A DNA stretch of 59,048 bases from Synergistaceae bacterium (lineage in GTDB: Bacteria > Synergistota > Synergistia > Synergistales > Aminobacteriaceae): contig JAISQE010000048.1 of the NCBI GenBank assembly GCA_031274425.1, positions 1 to 59,048 of the forward strand, given 5' to 3'. A program made the translations under genes and the position numbers. The notes below the pieces were generated by a model. The model was given only the letters and a program-made list of their open reading frames with translations. It did not search any database and was not told the DNA's origin. Positions 58,879 through 59,048 of this stretch are shown piece by piece (within the stretch, counting starts at the first letter, position 1; each line of letters begins with the position of its first letter).

Positions 58879-59048
58879 CGCTTGGGGCTCGCGACGCCGC
58901 GCCTTTCCCGGATGATGGGGCTATAAGCGTCGAGGCAGCGAACCTGCGCGTCCCTGTCTCCCCCGTATATCTCCATCCGCTCGGTGAGCAATGTTTCCCG
59001 AAAAGATTCAAGCTCCTCGATTCTCGCCCGGTCGGGTTCGTCCTCGCT
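58875..59048 (-). CDS. Gene coupled to the zeta-like kinase, C-terminal part (possible antitoxin)
   Basis: 57 residues plus a stop that overlaps the kinase ATG (ATGA). The visible part is highly charged and helical: DRARIEELESFRETLLTERMEIYGGDRDAQVRC then SPIIRERRGVASPKR. The N-terminus lies outside the window. The coupling and composition fit a partner or antitoxin of the kinase, but it does not look like the classical epsilon or PezA antitoxin, so the role is inference. Confidence 0.7.
   Translation of the reverse strand, partial: SEDEPDRARIEELESFRETLLTERMEIYGGDRDAQVRCLDAYSPIIRERRGVASPKR

Overview
The window looks like a chromosomal segment from a member of the Synergistota (Synergistetes). 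Pointers are a surface protein ending in a Gly5-Cys, hydrophobic, basic tail that resembles the Synergist-type C-terminal sorting signal, the TTT (TctABC) carboxylate transport genes, a complete archaeal-type Mbh energy-converting hydrogenase operon, and amino-acid/peptide-type uptake genes. The assignment is inference; no rRNA or marker phylogeny could be run.

Left part (1 to about 13.7 kb, minus strand, visibly AT-richer than the rest): a sugar-acid or carboxylate catabolic region. It holds two KduD-like short-chain dehydrogenases (one cut by the window edge), TctC, TctB and, well separated, TctA, a GalD-like enolase-superfamily dehydratase, an HpaI-type aldolase, a metallo-beta-lactamase-fold hydrolase and an amidohydrolase. 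Its middle (about 5.1 to 9.0 kb) is a less AT-rich module of three tandem two-domain 4-oxalocrotonate-type tautomerases, an aldo/keto reductase and a CitMHS transporter. That module lies between an intact dehydratase gene and a truncated, frameshifted second copy which still overlaps tctA by ATGA. I read this as a cassette inserted into an older kduD-tctA-dehydratase-hydrolase-aldolase-tctC-tctB operon. A short tctC remnant marks the right edge of the AT-rich region.

13.8 to 24.5 kb: a Zn-alcohol dehydrogenase, a D-2-hydroxyacid dehydrogenase and an IclR regulator, divergent from a putative permease with a perfect 20-bp palindrome between them; two small unknown genes; dprA; the surface protein; tRNA-Gln; and a ZnuCB-like metal ABC transporter followed by a secreted Cys-Cys protein.

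24.6 to 32.9 kb (minus): fourteen tightly overlapping genes in the exact order of the Pyrococcus mbhA-N operon: Mrp-type Na+/H+ antiporter subunits plus a [NiFe] hydrogenase module. All four [NiFe]-binding Cys are present, so this should couple ferredoxin oxidation and H2 evolution to ion pumping. Divergent from it, across four 22-bp repeats, are kdgK and an Eda-VOC fusion that would finish KDG catabolism begun by KduD.

35.3 to 50.8 kb: mostly housekeeping genes: an AddA-like helicase-nuclease carrying an AddB-like Fe-S cysteine set, a CapD-type nucleotide-sugar dehydratase, two small unknown genes, tRNA-Gly, dnaG, an aminotransferase, aspS, valS and a HutD-family gene.

50.8 to 59.0 kb: a small LDCC-motif protein, an M28-like peptidase, a sodium/solute symporter with a small partner subunit, a creatininase-family amidohydrolase, a decayed IS5-like transposase, an AbrB-like permease and a zeta-toxin-like kinase translationally coupled to an upstream gene cut by the window edge. 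Short tandem repeats of 7 to 22 bp recur at gene ends and inside genes across the window.
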